In this document: positions 33,678 to 43,026 of the stretch, piece after piece
How the letters are laid out: the number at the start of each line of letters is the position of its first letter
Position numbering within the stretch: the first letter of the stretch is position 1
Assembly: GCF_002860165.1 (NCBI RefSeq)
Contig: NZ_PGUZ01000014.1
Coordinates: forward strand, 1-60,041
Direction: 5' to 3'
DNA: 60,041 bases
Origin: Bacillus sp. V3-13
GTDB lineage: Bacteria > Bacillota > Bacilli > Bacillales > Cytobacillaceae
The notes under the pieces: generated by a model
The model's database searches: none
The model's input: the letters and a program-made list of their open reading frames with translations, nothing else
Told to the model about the DNA's origin: nothing
Made by a program: the position numbers and the translations under genes

Positions 33678-35197
33678 ATGGCCGTTATTGCGACAACGAA
33701 TAAATTAAGAGAAGTCTTGAGCAAGGGACAGGAACCACATTTGATGACAGGTGAACAGTATAAAGAAAGCCTGAGGGATGGAAGAAGAGTAATTGATGCT
33801 CAGGGGAATTTAATACCTGATGTAACCACCCACCCTGCTCTGAAACGCGGAATTGACAACCTGGCGAAGGTGTATGATTCACAATTCGACCCTGAAACCA
33901 GGGATATAACAACTTTTATTAACCCCGAGGATGGCAAAAGGTACAGCACTGGCTGGCTGGTGCCGAAGACAAAAGAAGACCTCAAACACCGGCGTGAAAT
34001 GCTTCGTTTAAGTACGTACCATACCTTTGGTGTTTTTGGACGTCCGAATGATTATGGTTCCATGATGGCGATGGGCTTTCTATCCATCATTGATAAAATT
34101 GAAAAAGAAAACCCGGAGTACGCCGAAAATGTGCGAAAGTTTGTAGAGTTTAGCCAGAAACATAATGTCATCAGCGCGGATTTGATTCCGGACGTGCAAA
34201 CCGATAAAAATCTTCCGCCCAGCGAAAAAAAGGGAACATTAAGAGTTGTCGAGGAACTCCCTGACGGTGTCATTTTATGCGGGGCAAAACCTTGTGGCTC
34301 GGTAGGAGTCCAGGGACACTTTGCAACAGTGTCACATCCCCAAACCTGGACCCGGATGCAGCTCTTTGGTGCGCTGTTCCTATCAACTCACCAGGCCTGA
34401 CGTTGGTACTAAGGGAGCCAACGACTTCACCGGATTCAAACTTTGAGGATCATCCAATCGATTCGTCTGGCGAAGAGTTGGATAATATGATGATTTTTGA
34501 TCATGTGTTCATTCCGCGCGAATACATCTTCAGCCTCAGAAACACTAAATTATTGGGATTATACAGAGAATCCTGTGCGCTGTGTCACTGGCATATACTG
34601 GCCCGTCTTATGTATCGTTCGGAAATTTTTGTTGGTGCTGCGCAAACGATCGTTGATATCCTTGGAACGGATTCATTCCAGGGAGTGAGAGATTCAGTGT
34701 CGGAAGTGATCTCCTACTCCGCCTCGTTAAAGGCACATATCCTGGCTGCGGAGGAAGAAGCTAAATTGTGGAACGGGGTACTGGTGCCTTCGACCGAATT
34801 CATTACTGCCGGACGTTTGCAATCCATTATCCTCTATCCGCGTGTCATGCACATTCTCCGCGATTTAAGCGGACAGGGATTAATTAGCCGTTTCACAAGC
34901 AAAGTCTGGGACCATCCCGAAATTGGCCCGATTCTCGAAGATTACTTACCTGGAGCCGGTGTATCGGCACGGGAGAAAAACAAATTCTTTAATTTCCTGT
35001 GGGACCTTTCATGCGGCAGTCATGCAGCAAGGGTCGCGTTATTTGAAAATACCAATTCTACAAATGCCCCTGTTGTCCAGTCAGAACTTTACAGATCGTA
35101 TAACCGCTCGGAAGCGGTAGACTATATCCGTCAATATCTGAACCTCCCTGATTCACGCCGGAAGATTAAGCGGCTGTACGCCCACGATTTAAAATAA
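33678..35197 (+). pseudogene. HpaB-type two-component flavin monooxygenase, frameshifted
   Basis: The N-terminal frame (33678-34400) carries LMTGEQYKESLRDGRRV, YHTFGVFGRPNDYGSMMAMG and GVQGHFATVSHPQ. The C-terminal frame, joined near 34338-34346, goes on with LDPDAALWCAVPINSPGLTL and runs to 35197. The change is one base within the homopolymer-rich CATCCCCAAACC. Rejoined it is about 505 residues, the full size of 4-hydroxyphenylacetate 3-hydroxylase large subunits. These enzymes use reduced flavin from a separate reductase, which is encoded at 37174. True frameshift or assembly indel cannot be told apart here. Confidence 0.85.
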
Positions 35198-35618
35198 ACG
35201 CATCTCCGATATACTAGAATTTTTAATATTGCCATGCATAGCTTTAGCGCCAGCAAACCAACTGTACCGCCAGTAATTACGAGTTAAGCCTCACAACTAA
35301 CACCAGGATTCTTCCCTGGCAAACAATTACTCTTCTATTGTCAAAAAAGATCTTCATAGATGTTGGCGCTACTATTATGCACAGTCTAATCCATACCAGA
35401 ACTGTTAACAATAGCCGGAAACTGAAGCTTAAATCGTCTGTTATCCCCCTCCCTGGATTTTGACATCACAATTAGGAAAAGAAATGTGAAAAAAATAAAT
35501 ATTAGAACTATGTAGTTCATTAGAGTATAACTACTCCAGTTTAAACTAACTCTGAAAATCAGGCCCGACGCTTTTGGTGTGAATGTAAATTAAACATTGT
35601 TAAAGGCGGTGCAGGAAT
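35198..35618. other. Intergenic region with a palindrome
   Basis: About 420 bases between the monooxygenase and permease genes. The only distinct feature is the palindrome GAACTA-TG-TAGTTC at 35505-35518, about 100 bases before the permease start, a possible operator. No RNA gene is recognised. Confidence 0.4.
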
Positions 35619-37064
35619 TTGGAATCGAATGAAAAAATGATGCATGAAACTACACTGGAAAACCGGGGAATTGATTATATAGCCGAAAGCGATCGAAACT
35701 CCAATCCTTTGAATGTATTTTTTGTGCTTGGCGGAGCCCAATTATGTTTTTCGGTTATGATTATCGGTGCTCTGCCAATTGTATTTGGACTTGGATGGTG
35801 GGACGCATTTTTTGCCAATACCATCGGGCTTTTCATTGGCTCCTTATTGATAGCGCCTTTGGCTTTACTGGGACAAAAAACTGGAACAAATGGACCTGTC
35901 AGCAGCGGGGCGCACTTCGGCACAAAAGGAAGATTAATAGGAGCTTCCCTAACCATTTTCGTTGCGCTTGGCTTCTACGGGTTAACCGTGTGGACCGGTG
36001 CCCAATCGCTGGTCTACAGCGGACATAAACTGTTTGGTTGGCCCGAAGGAGATACCGTTCTAGTCGCTTGTTCCTTAATTCTCAGCATTATAACAAGCAT
36101 TGTCGCAATATATGGCCATTCGCTGGTTGTTATGATTGAAAAAATTGGGGCTTGGATTTGTGCAGCCATTCTTGTCCTGGCGATCCTTGTATTTCTCCCT
36201 GACTTTAATCCATCTTATCGGGGAGGGGACTATTTATTGGGCGGATTTTGGTCCACTTGGCTTTTGTCAGCAAGTGTGGCGTTATCAATCCCGGTCTCCT
36301 GTGCCACTTTAATCAATGATTATACTCGCTATATACCAAGCGCAACAAAAGCCCGATCTCTTATGCTTGGAGCCGGCGGCGGCATGTTTTTCGGGTGTTG
36401 GCTCGGTATGAATACAGCAGCTTATTTAACGACTATGTTTGCCAATCTGGAAACGCCATTGGTGCAAGGGATTATTGAACTTTCCCCGATATGGTTCGTC
36501 TTTCCTCTGTTATTGGTAGGATTGATTGGCAGCTTAACCCAGGGATGCTTTGCCCTTTATGGGGCGGGGCTTGGGCTGGAGACGATGGGTTGGGGGCTGA
36601 ACCGGATCATTACTACCGTGATGGTAAGTATTGTCGGCCTTCTACTTGTTCTCCTGATTGTGTTTGTTTATGAAATTACCGACATCATTAACGCGTTTGT
36701 CACTCTGATTATTGTAGCCATATCTCCATGGCTAACCATCAATCTGGTTGGATATTATTTATTTAAAGGACAGTACTCAGCACAACAATTACACGAAACC
36801 CGGGGAGGATTATACTGGTATTCAAATGGCTTTAATATCCCGGCCATGACTGCATGGGTCATAGCTGTTGTAATCGGTTTATTATTTACAAACACCACCG
36901 TGTTCGTTGGACCTTTTGTCAATATGTTGGGCGGGGTGGATGTCAGCTTCGTTTCCTCTGCAATTGTGGGAGCTGTCATCTATTATATGATGAAGAAAAA
37001 TTCATTGCCGCAAGGATTGGAAGTCGGTACAGTTCAACCCAATTCTGAAGAGTCACTTCTCTGA
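35619..37064 (+). CDS. NCS1-family nucleobase/cytosine permease
   Basis: A 481-residue transporter with twelve membrane segments and the NCS1 pattern: GAQLCFSVMIIGALPIVFGL in TM1, TGTNGPVSSGAHFG and DYTRYIPSATKA. NCS1 carriers bring in cytosine, purines, allantoin, hydantoins or pyridoxine-like heterocycles. TTG start 8 bases after AAAGGCGG. Its position between monooxygenase and flavin reductase suggests that it imports the heterocycle that the pathway oxidises. Confidence 0.9.
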   Translation: MESNEKMMHETTLENRGIDYIAESDRNSNPLNVFFVLGGAQLCFSVMIIGALPIVFGLGWWDAFFANTIGLFIGSLLIAPLALLGQKTGTNGPVSSGAHFGTKGRLIGASLTIFVALGFYGLTVWTGAQSLVYSGHKLFGWPEGDTVLVACSLILSIITSIVAIYGHSLVVMIEKIGAWICAAILVLAILVFLPDFNPSYRGGDYLLGGFWSTWLLSASVALSIPVSCATLINDYTRYIPSATKARSLMLGAGGGMFFGCWLGMNTAAYLTTMFANLETPLVQGIIELSPIWFVFPLLLVGLIGSLTQGCFALYGAGLGLETMGWGLNRIITTVMVSIVGLLLVLLIVFVYEITDIINAFVTLIIVAISPWLTINLVGYYLFKGQYSAQQLHETRGGLYWYSNGFNIPAMTAWVIAVVIGLLFTNTTVFVGPFVNMLGGVDVSFVSSAIVGAVIYYMMKKNSLPQGLEVGTVQPNSEESLL

Positions 37065-37173
37065 AAATGATGCATCGTGGAATTTTTTTAAAAAAACCGG
37101 CATTAAATATGATATGATGCGTTTCAATTATTGAATGGAACCGGATGTCCAGTGAAATAAGGAGGAACCTAGT

Positions 37174-37680
37174 ATGCAAGAAGTTGCGGAAAAATTCAAG
37201 GAATCAATGGGCCGTTTGGCAGCGGGCGTAACGGTTGTAACGACAGAGGTTGATGGGCGCCCCTGGGGAACGACAGTAAGTGCTTGCTGTTCCATATCCA
37301 TGGACCCTCCGTTGCTGATGGTCAGTCTATTTACCAAAAACGCGAGTACCGAGGCAATTAAAGAACAACAGCAGTTCGGGGTTAGTATTTTAAGCGATGA
37401 GCAAACGGGCATAGCCAAAGCAGGAGCAAAACCGGGAGCACCCAAATTTTTTGAAGACTTTGTAGAGCGTGATTCTGCAGGAAAGACATATATTGTAAAA
37501 AACGCATTGGCACATGTTCATTGTAAAGTGGATAGAACCGTTGTTGCCGGAGATCATACCATTTTTATTGGGCTTGTCGAGCATGTGAATTTAGGTGAAT
37601 TTAAGCAGCCGCTCCTATATTTTCACCGGGAATTTGGTAGTTTTATAACCGGGACAGAACGAAAAGAAACGGTTGTATAA
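37174..37680 (+). CDS. Flavin reductase (HpaC-like)
   Basis: A 168-residue flavin reductase domain protein that supplies reduced FMN or FAD to a two-component monooxygenase. MGRLAAGVTVVTTEVDGRPW, the TTVSACCSISMDPPLLMVSL core and NASTEAIKE are typical, ending with the LYFHREFGSF motif. AAGGAGG precedes the ATG. It is the natural partner of the HpaB-type large subunit at 33678. A terminator follows. Confidence 0.92.
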   Translation: MQEVAEKFKESMGRLAAGVTVVTTEVDGRPWGTTVSACCSISMDPPLLMVSLFTKNASTEAIKEQQQFGVSILSDEQTGIAKAGAKPGAPKFFEDFVERDSAGKTYIVKNALAHVHCKVDRTVVAGDHTIFIGLVEHVNLGEFKQPLLYFHREFGSFITGTERKETVV

Positions 37681-37688
37681 AAGTAGTT

Positions 37689-37735
37689 AAAGGACAGAAG
37701 TAGGTTTAGCAAAAACCTTCTTTTGTCCTTTTTTC
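37689..37735 (+). terminator. Rho-independent terminator
   Basis: AAAGGACA-AAG-AGGTTT pairs with AAACCT-CTT-TGTCCTTT around AGCA, then T run. Confidence 0.85.
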
Positions 37736-37821
37736 GATCGTTTCGGAACGACACTCGAAATATAACTACATGAAAAGCTGACAAGCCGTCCGATTTGCGC
37801 TATTCGTGGAAACGGTGAATA

Positions 37822-37955
37822 AAAAGTCCTCCATCCAGGTAAATGAAGGACAAAAATAAGTAAGTGAGCAAGGGAAAAGTCCTTCATCCAGGCGATGAAG
37901 GACAAATTTACGTAAGTAAGCCCGAGAAAAGTCCTTCATCCAAGCTAGCTGGGGA
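37822..37955. repeat. Three tandem hairpin repeats, period about 52 bases
   Basis: AAAAGTCC starts at 37822, 37875 and 37927. The middle copy is the most complete, GTCCTTCAT-CCAGGCG-ATGAAGGAC, a nine-pair hairpin; the first has one mismatch and the last has lost its right arm. Spacers share AAGTAAG and GAGCAAG/GCCCGAG-type sequence. This looks like an intergenic repeat family of Bacillus rather than a CRISPR. Confidence 0.6.
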
Positions 37956-38125
37956 TTGACCACAGGTTGCCGAGTGGAGAAATTGTCGGTGGAAGTGAAG
38001 TTCCAAGAGAACTATGCTGCTGGCAATGGATGATAGTGCCGGACAAGAAACAAAGAGTGCTCTCTACCTTATCAGGGTAAGATTGCTGGTTTCGATCTCA
38101 GGCCGGAACATAAAATAGTATAAGC

Positions 38126-38167
38126 CGCAATCCTTTGTGTAACCAGCAAGGGGTTGCGACTTTTTTT
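38126..38167 (+). terminator. Terminator-like hairpin
   Basis: CGCAATCCTT pairs with AAGGGGTTGCG, followed by ACTTTTTTT. No gene immediately upstream, so it may end an unannotated RNA. Confidence 0.5.
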
Positions 38168-38524
38168 ATTGAACTGCTTTGTCATCAAAAAAAATTCTTT
38201 CGAGATTCCATTTAGTTAATCACATTTTTTCCTAAATTGATGCCTTTAGTATCTATAAATAAGAATTAGCTTTCGCGATTGTTGATGAATTTTAAAGTTC
38301 AGAAAATCTTACCCTCTATGTGATACTCCACGAATCCTAGAAACTACGATTAACAACAGCTTAGTTAAAGTTGTCGGAATATTAAGTAATCAACAGTCAT
38401 ACACATTACTATCAATTGAAATCAACAACAATACACAAAACATCCAACAAAATTTTCTAAATTCCCATAGTGTAATGTGGTTTTTTAAATAATTCCAACA
38501 TAAATCTAAAAAGGAGCTGATTAT

Positions 38525-39283
38525 ATGTTTCATTCTGTACAAGGAAAGACTGTTATCGTCACTGGCGGCAGTAAAGGGATAGGAAAAGGAATTGCACGGA
38601 CTTTCGCGAATCATGGAGCGAATGTAGCGATTGTTGCAAGAAATCTTGCTGCTGCAGAAGCATGTGCAGTTGACATTCATCAGGGGAATGGCAAAGTTTA
38701 TGCATTTTCTGGGGATGTGACAGACCGTGGATCCATGGAAGCAGTGGCAAAAGAGGTCAATGAGAGATTTGGCAGCATCGATGTGTTATGCGCAAATGCC
38801 GGAATCTTTCCTTCAGTCACCATTGAGCAAATGACAACGGAAGACTGGGACACTGTCATGAATACAAATGCGAAGGGAACTTTTCACGCTGTACAAGCGT
38901 GTATACCATACCTAAAAAAGAAGGAATATGGACGTATCGTGATTACCTCTTCGATTACCGGCCCTGTTACCGGTTACGCGGGCTGGTCGCACTATGCAGC
39001 GAGCAAGGCGGCACAGTTGGGTTTTATGAGAACAGCGGCATTGGAGTTAGCTGGTGATAATATCACGGTAAACGCGGTGCTGCCAGGAAATGTACTGACA
39101 GAAGGATTAGAAGGTTTAGGGGATGATTATTTACAAGAGATGGCAGCTGCCATTCCAATGAAAAAGTTAGGGAGTGTCGAAGACATTGGTTATGCTGCGC
39201 TATTTTTAGCATCAAAGGAAGCGGGCTTTATCACCGGGCAAACGATCATTGTCGATGGCGGTCAAATTTTACCGGAAAATTAA
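38525..39283 (+). CDS. Short-chain dehydrogenase of the microcompartment locus
   Basis: A 252-residue SDR. The NAD(P) motif TGGSKGIG is near residue 15, NAG at about 90, the catalytic Ser in ITSSITGPV and Tyr/Lys in HYAASKAA. In amino-alcohol microcompartment loci of Rhodococcus and Mycobacterium, an SDR interconverts aminoacetone and 1-amino-2-propanol; this gene occupies the same role here. AAAAAGGAG precedes the ATG. It is first in a co-directional run of about 13 kb. Substrate assignment is by context. Confidence 0.85.
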   Translation: MFHSVQGKTVIVTGGSKGIGKGIARTFANHGANVAIVARNLAAAEACAVDIHQGNGKVYAFSGDVTDRGSMEAVAKEVNERFGSIDVLCANAGIFPSVTIEQMTTEDWDTVMNTNAKGTFHAVQACIPYLKKKEYGRIVITSSITGPVTGYAGWSHYAASKAAQLGFMRTAALELAGDNITVNAVLPGNVLTEGLEGLGDDYLQEMAAAIPMKKLGSVEDIGYAALFLASKEAGFITGQTIIVDGGQILPEN

Positions 39284-39361
39284 AAATAAAATATAGTGAT
39301 ATTTTAATAGCTGTTGAAATATTCAGGGCTCTCATTCATTACATAATAGGTGGTACTAAAA

Positions 39362-40138
39362 ATGTCATTATCCTTTAAGGAACGCAAAATAACCATATTG
39401 GAATCTTTAGCAAGAGAAGAAAAGGTGCAGGTACGTGAGCTGGCCCATAAACTTCAAGTTTCCGATGAAACGATCCGGCGTGATTTAGACCGGCTTGAAA
39501 AAGAAGGAATACTGAAAAAAGTTTATGGAGGAGCTGTAAAAACGAAGATCAATAGTTGGGAACTGCCTTTTGACCAAAAAACAACTATTAATATAAGAGA
39601 AAAACAAGCCATTTGCAGGACGGCGGCACAATTAGTTGAAGATGGTGACATTATCATGATAGGTAATGGGACCACACCATTAGAAATGGTGCATTATTTA
39701 GCGGACAAAAATGATATTACACTGATTACCCATTCGATTCCTGTTATGTTCCTTGCGATGGAAGTGTTTAAGGGTCGAATGATTTTTACCGGCGGCGAAT
39801 TTGAAAGAAATCAAAAATATACGAGCGGCCCCCTATCTGAAAGAATGCTTGAGATGCTGAAGGCAAATAAAGCGTTCATATCTGCAGGAGGAATCTCAAC
39901 GGTCAACGGAATTACAGACTATGATATCAGCGGATCGAGCATCTCTCGTAAAATGATTGAACGTGCTGAAGATGTCTTTATATTGGCCGATCATTCCAAG
40001 TTCGGAAAAACGACATTCGCCTATATGTGTTCCTTAACAGATGCGTCCATGATCATTACCGATAAGAGTTGCCCTGAGGAATGGAAAAAGATTTTAGCTG
40101 AAAAAGAAATTGAACTTTTGATCGCAGATGAAATGTAG
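39362..40138 (+). CDS. DeoR-family transcriptional regulator
   Basis: A 258-residue DeoR-type repressor. The N-terminal helix-turn-helix is VQVRELAHKLQVSDETIRRD followed by LEKEGILKKVYGGAV. The C-terminal sugar-phosphate-isomerase-like domain includes MIGNGTTPLEM and FILADHSKFG, which normally bind a phosphorylated inducer. A phosphorylated amino alcohol made by the kinase two genes downstream would be a fitting signal. ATAGGTGG sets the start at ATG 39362. It lies inside the locus and is its probable regulator. Confidence 0.9.
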   Translation: MSLSFKERKITILESLAREEKVQVRELAHKLQVSDETIRRDLDRLEKEGILKKVYGGAVKTKINSWELPFDQKTTINIREKQAICRTAAQLVEDGDIIMIGNGTTPLEMVHYLADKNDITLITHSIPVMFLAMEVFKGRMIFTGGEFERNQKYTSGPLSERMLEMLKANKAFISAGGISTVNGITDYDISGSSISRKMIERAEDVFILADHSKFGKTTFAYMCSLTDASMIITDKSCPEEWKKILAEKEIELLIADEM

Positions 40139-40197
40139 TCATACAATTTGCTGTAACCACACACAAAACTGGTTTTTAAAGAAGTGGGGAGAAGACA

Positions 40198-41460
40198 ATG
40201 CTTAAACATAGAAATAAGGATTCTGTTCTTGAACAATCTATTAATTGGTGGAATCCTGGGAAAACGAGGCAATGGCAGAACGATGGTATCGATTTAGTAA
40301 TGGGAAAGCGTGAGGGATATTATTTCTACGATATGGATGGGAAAAAGTTAATGGATGTCCATTTAAACGGCGGGACATATAACCTGGGTCATCGTAATCC
40401 GGAAATTATCGCCACTTTAAAAGAAGCCTTAAATGAATTCGATATTGGAAACCATCATTTCCCGGCGATAACTCGTGCCCAGCTTTCAGAAGAACTTTCA
40501 AAATGCACACCGAATGGTTTACAATATTCGATTTTCTCAAGTGGTGGAAGTGAAGCGATAGATGTTGCCGTAAAATGTGCCCGTTATGCGACAAAACGAA
40601 AAAAAATCGTTTCCATTCTATATGGCTACCATGGACATACGGGATTAGCAGTATCGTTGGGGAATGAACGCTATTCCCGCCCATTTTTAAGTGAAGGGGA
40701 TCCGGAGGAATTTATTCATGTGCCTTTTAATGATTTGGAGACAATGGAGAGAGCGCTTCGTCATGAAGATGTTGCCTGTGTGGTGATCGAAACAATTCCA
40801 GCTACATATGGTTTTCCTCTTCCGGAAAACAGGTACCTTGCTTCCGTTAAAAGAATGTGTGAAAAATTTGGCTCTTTATATATCGCTGATGAAGTGCAAA
40901 CTGGCTTAATGCGTACTGGAAAACTATGGGGGATTGAGCACTATAGGGTTGAGCCCGATATTTTAGTTACTTCGAAGGGACTCAGTGGCGGTATATATCC
41001 GATTGCAGCCACCGTAGTCAACAAAAAAGCGGGAAACTGGATGAATGAAGATGGCTTTGCCCATATCTCTACATTCGGAGGTTCGGAGTTAGGTTGCATT
41101 GTCGCCTTGAAGGTTTTAGAGATATCACAACGCAAGGAAGTGAAACAAAACGTTGACTTTGTCGCGCGCTATTTACGAACAGGACTTGAAACAATCAAAG
41201 AGCAATATTCTGATTTTATGGTGGGAATTCGCCAATTAGGCGTTGTGATGGGACTGGAATTCAGCCATCCAAAAGGAGCAATTTATGTCATGCAGTCTCT
41301 TTATAAAAATGGCGTGTGGGCGATTTATTCGATGCTTGACAATAAGGTTCTCCAATTTAAGCCTGGATTGCTTTGCGATAAAGATTATTGTGATGAATTA
41401 CTTTCGCGTTGTGAACTCAGTATTAAACAAGCAGCACAAATGGCTTATAGTTATAACTAA
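40198..41460 (+). CDS. Class III PLP enzyme, probable amino-alcohol phosphate phospho-lyase
   Basis: A 420-residue class III aminotransferase-fold protein. The PLP lysine is Lys260 in TSKGLSGG, with IADEVQTGLMRTG upstream (cofactor Asp) and SSGGSEAIDVAVKCAR as the phosphate-binding region. Relatives such as ethanolamine-phosphate phospho-lyase eliminate phosphate and ammonia from a phosphorylated amino alcohol to give an aldehyde. The adjoining kinase and the aldehyde-handling shell genes favour that reaction over plain transamination. GGGGAGA precedes the ATG. Confidence 0.87.
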   Translation: MLKHRNKDSVLEQSINWWNPGKTRQWQNDGIDLVMGKREGYYFYDMDGKKLMDVHLNGGTYNLGHRNPEIIATLKEALNEFDIGNHHFPAITRAQLSEELSKCTPNGLQYSIFSSGGSEAIDVAVKCARYATKRKKIVSILYGYHGHTGLAVSLGNERYSRPFLSEGDPEEFIHVPFNDLETMERALRHEDVACVVIETIPATYGFPLPENRYLASVKRMCEKFGSLYIADEVQTGLMRTGKLWGIEHYRVEPDILVTSKGLSGGIYPIAATVVNKKAGNWMNEDGFAHISTFGGSELGCIVALKVLEISQRKEVKQNVDFVARYLRTGLETIKEQYSDFMVGIRQLGVVMGLEFSHPKGAIYVMQSLYKNGVWAIYSMLDNKVLQFKPGLLCDKDYCDELLSRCELSIKQAAQMAYSYN

Positions 41461-41481
41461 CGCATAGAAGGGAGAAATAAA

Positions 41482-42495
41482 ATGAGCGATCTATCCGTCG
41501 ACCCTTTGAAAGCTTCGTTAGAAAAATTTACTCAAATTGCAAATAACGCTATCCATTTTTACCCCTTTTTGTCCCAATCTGCGATTCAACTTCTCAATTA
41601 CTCGGAAAATGCTACCTATCTAGTGGACAATTCGATAACAGGTGAAAAATATGTATTGCGGGTGGGGCGTCCTGGATACCATACAAAATCTGAAGTTGAA
41701 AGTGAACTGATATGGTTGAGATCAATAGATGAACACTCTTCTATCAAGGTTTCACTACCTATTTCCGGAAGTAACGGTGATGATGTTCAAGTTGTCGACC
41801 ATGAAAAAACCCAATATTACTGTACTTTATTCACTTTCTTGGAAGGCAGTGCCCCGGATGAAGATAATGAAAATGAACTAATCAAACAATTTGAGTTACT
41901 TGGCGAAATTACAGCTCAATTACACGAACATAGCTTCAATAACAGTCAAAACCTAAAACATCTTAGCCTGCTTACTTGGGACTATGAAACAATTCTTGGG
42001 CAAAACCCGAAGTGGGGAAGATGGCAGGATGGTCTCGCGATTACACCTGAAAGGGCGGAACTGTTTGAGAAAGTATCAGAAAAAATTAAAGAAAGACTTG
42101 ACCGCTTCGGCAAAGAGCCTCACCGATATGGATTAATTCATTCAGATTTACGGCTTGCCAATCTGATTGTTGAACGCGATCAAATAAAAGTGATTGATTT
42201 TGATGATTGTGGATTTGGCTGGTATCTTTATGATTTGGCCACCTCATTAAGTTTTATTGAACATAAACCATATGTTCATGCTCTGATTGAGGCATGGTTA
42301 AAGGGTTATCGAAAAATTCGCTCTCTCACTCAAGAGGAGGAGCTTGAAATCCCGACTTTTATTATGATGCGCAGATTACAGCTCATTGCCTGGATCGGCA
42401 GTCGGGATAATGAAACGACCAGGGAACTGGGAAGTGGTTTTACAGTTGACACTGACCCTTTGGCGGAAAAATATTTACAATACTCCACCATATAA
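41482..42495 (+). CDS. APH-family kinase, probable amino-alcohol kinase
   Basis: A 337-residue aminoglycoside-phosphotransferase-fold kinase, homoserine-kinase-type-II-like. The catalytic loop is LIHSDLRLANLIV and the metal motif VIDFDDCGFG. In the characterised mycobacterial aminoacetone microcompartment this fold phosphorylates (S)-1-amino-2-propanol. It starts 21 bases after the PLP enzyme and is preceded by AGGGAG, so the two are co-translated. The product would feed the phospho-lyase. Confidence 0.88.
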   Translation: MSDLSVDPLKASLEKFTQIANNAIHFYPFLSQSAIQLLNYSENATYLVDNSITGEKYVLRVGRPGYHTKSEVESELIWLRSIDEHSSIKVSLPISGSNGDDVQVVDHEKTQYYCTLFTFLEGSAPDEDNENELIKQFELLGEITAQLHEHSFNNSQNLKHLSLLTWDYETILGQNPKWGRWQDGLAITPERAELFEKVSEKIKERLDRFGKEPHRYGLIHSDLRLANLIVERDQIKVIDFDDCGFGWYLYDLATSLSFIEHKPYVHALIEAWLKGYRKIRSLTQEEELEIPTFIMMRRLQLIAWIGSRDNETTRELGSGFTVDTDPLAEKYLQYSTI

Positions 42496-42553
42496 TTTAT
42501 GCTATATGCCCTTTCGAAATGGAAGAATCGCTAATCGCATTGGAGGCGGAAAA

Positions 42554-42997
42554 ATGAATGCGGCCTTAGTGGAAAAGATTACTAGATTAGTACTTTTAGA
42601 GCTGCAGGAGAACTCTGATTCCTCTGTGAAAGAGTTCAATAGATGGAAAGATAAATCTGTTTCCATGGATGTACTGCCTGAATATCCTCCGCTTACTAAG
42701 GAGGAGTTGGAGAAATGGAATGCCATTTCTTCCTCTATTAGGATAACGACGAGTCGTTCTATTAAAGAAAACACTACACTGGCTCCTCTTACAGAGGAAG
42801 AGGTGAAAATTTGGGAGGCTCTTTCTTCTTCCTTGGGAACTGGAAAAAATGAAAAACGTTCTGAACAGGAATATCCTCCTTTTATGAACAAGGAGTCGAA
42901 AAATGGGTCCCCTAAAAAGGAAACGAAAGCCGAAATGTACACTGATGCTGACAAAGATCCGGGAAATGCCAAGGTGAAATTCTTTCGCCATCATTAA
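42554..42997 (+). CDS. Unrecognised microcompartment protein with encapsulation-type N-terminus
   Basis: A 147-residue protein. It starts MNAALVEKITRLVLLELQE, an amphipathic helix of the kind that targets cargo to microcompartment shells, and is similar in pattern to the N-termini of the PduL and 45560 proteins. The rest is low-complexity, Glu/Lys/Ser-rich and likely disordered. It holds two related blocks, YPPLTKEELEKWNAISSSIR and LAPLTEEEVKIWEALSSSLG. This looks like a two-repeat linker or scaffold, perhaps bridging enzymes and shell. GGAGGCG sets the start at ATG 42554. No family recognised. Confidence 0.75.
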   Translation: MNAALVEKITRLVLLELQENSDSSVKEFNRWKDKSVSMDVLPEYPPLTKEELEKWNAISSSIRITTSRSIKENTTLAPLTEEEVKIWEALSSSLGTGKNEKRSEQEYPPFMNKESKNGSPKKETKAEMYTDADKDPGNAKVKFFRHH

Positions 42998-43026
42998 ACA
43001 TAGAGATTGTGAAAGGAGTGTTCCCT

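Larger units (their letters stand above)
37736..38524. other. Long intergenic region before the microcompartment operon
   Basis: About 790 bases without a gene. It contains the triple hairpin repeat (37822-37955) and a terminator-like hairpin at 38126-38167 (CGCAAYCC with GGGGTTGCG, then T7). The last 340 A/T-rich bases must carry the promoter of the SDR gene. The stretch 37970-38125 upstream of the hairpin could be a small RNA of about 200 bases, but I recognise no family. Confidence 0.4.

Noticed and set aside
37822-37955. CRISPR array
   Set aside because: Only three copies, the repeats are imperfect, the spacers are related to each other, and no cas genes are present.
37687-37963. Two minus-strand ORFs of 65-72 codons
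   Set aside because: They are read-through of the terminator and the hairpin repeats (DEGLFP/WMKDF-type translation) and have no start signals.
42502-42994. Minus-strand ORFs of 156 and 132 codons inside the 42554 gene
   Set aside because: Antisense to a gene with a good ribosome site in a tight operon; Ser/Phe-rich composition typical of a shadow frame.
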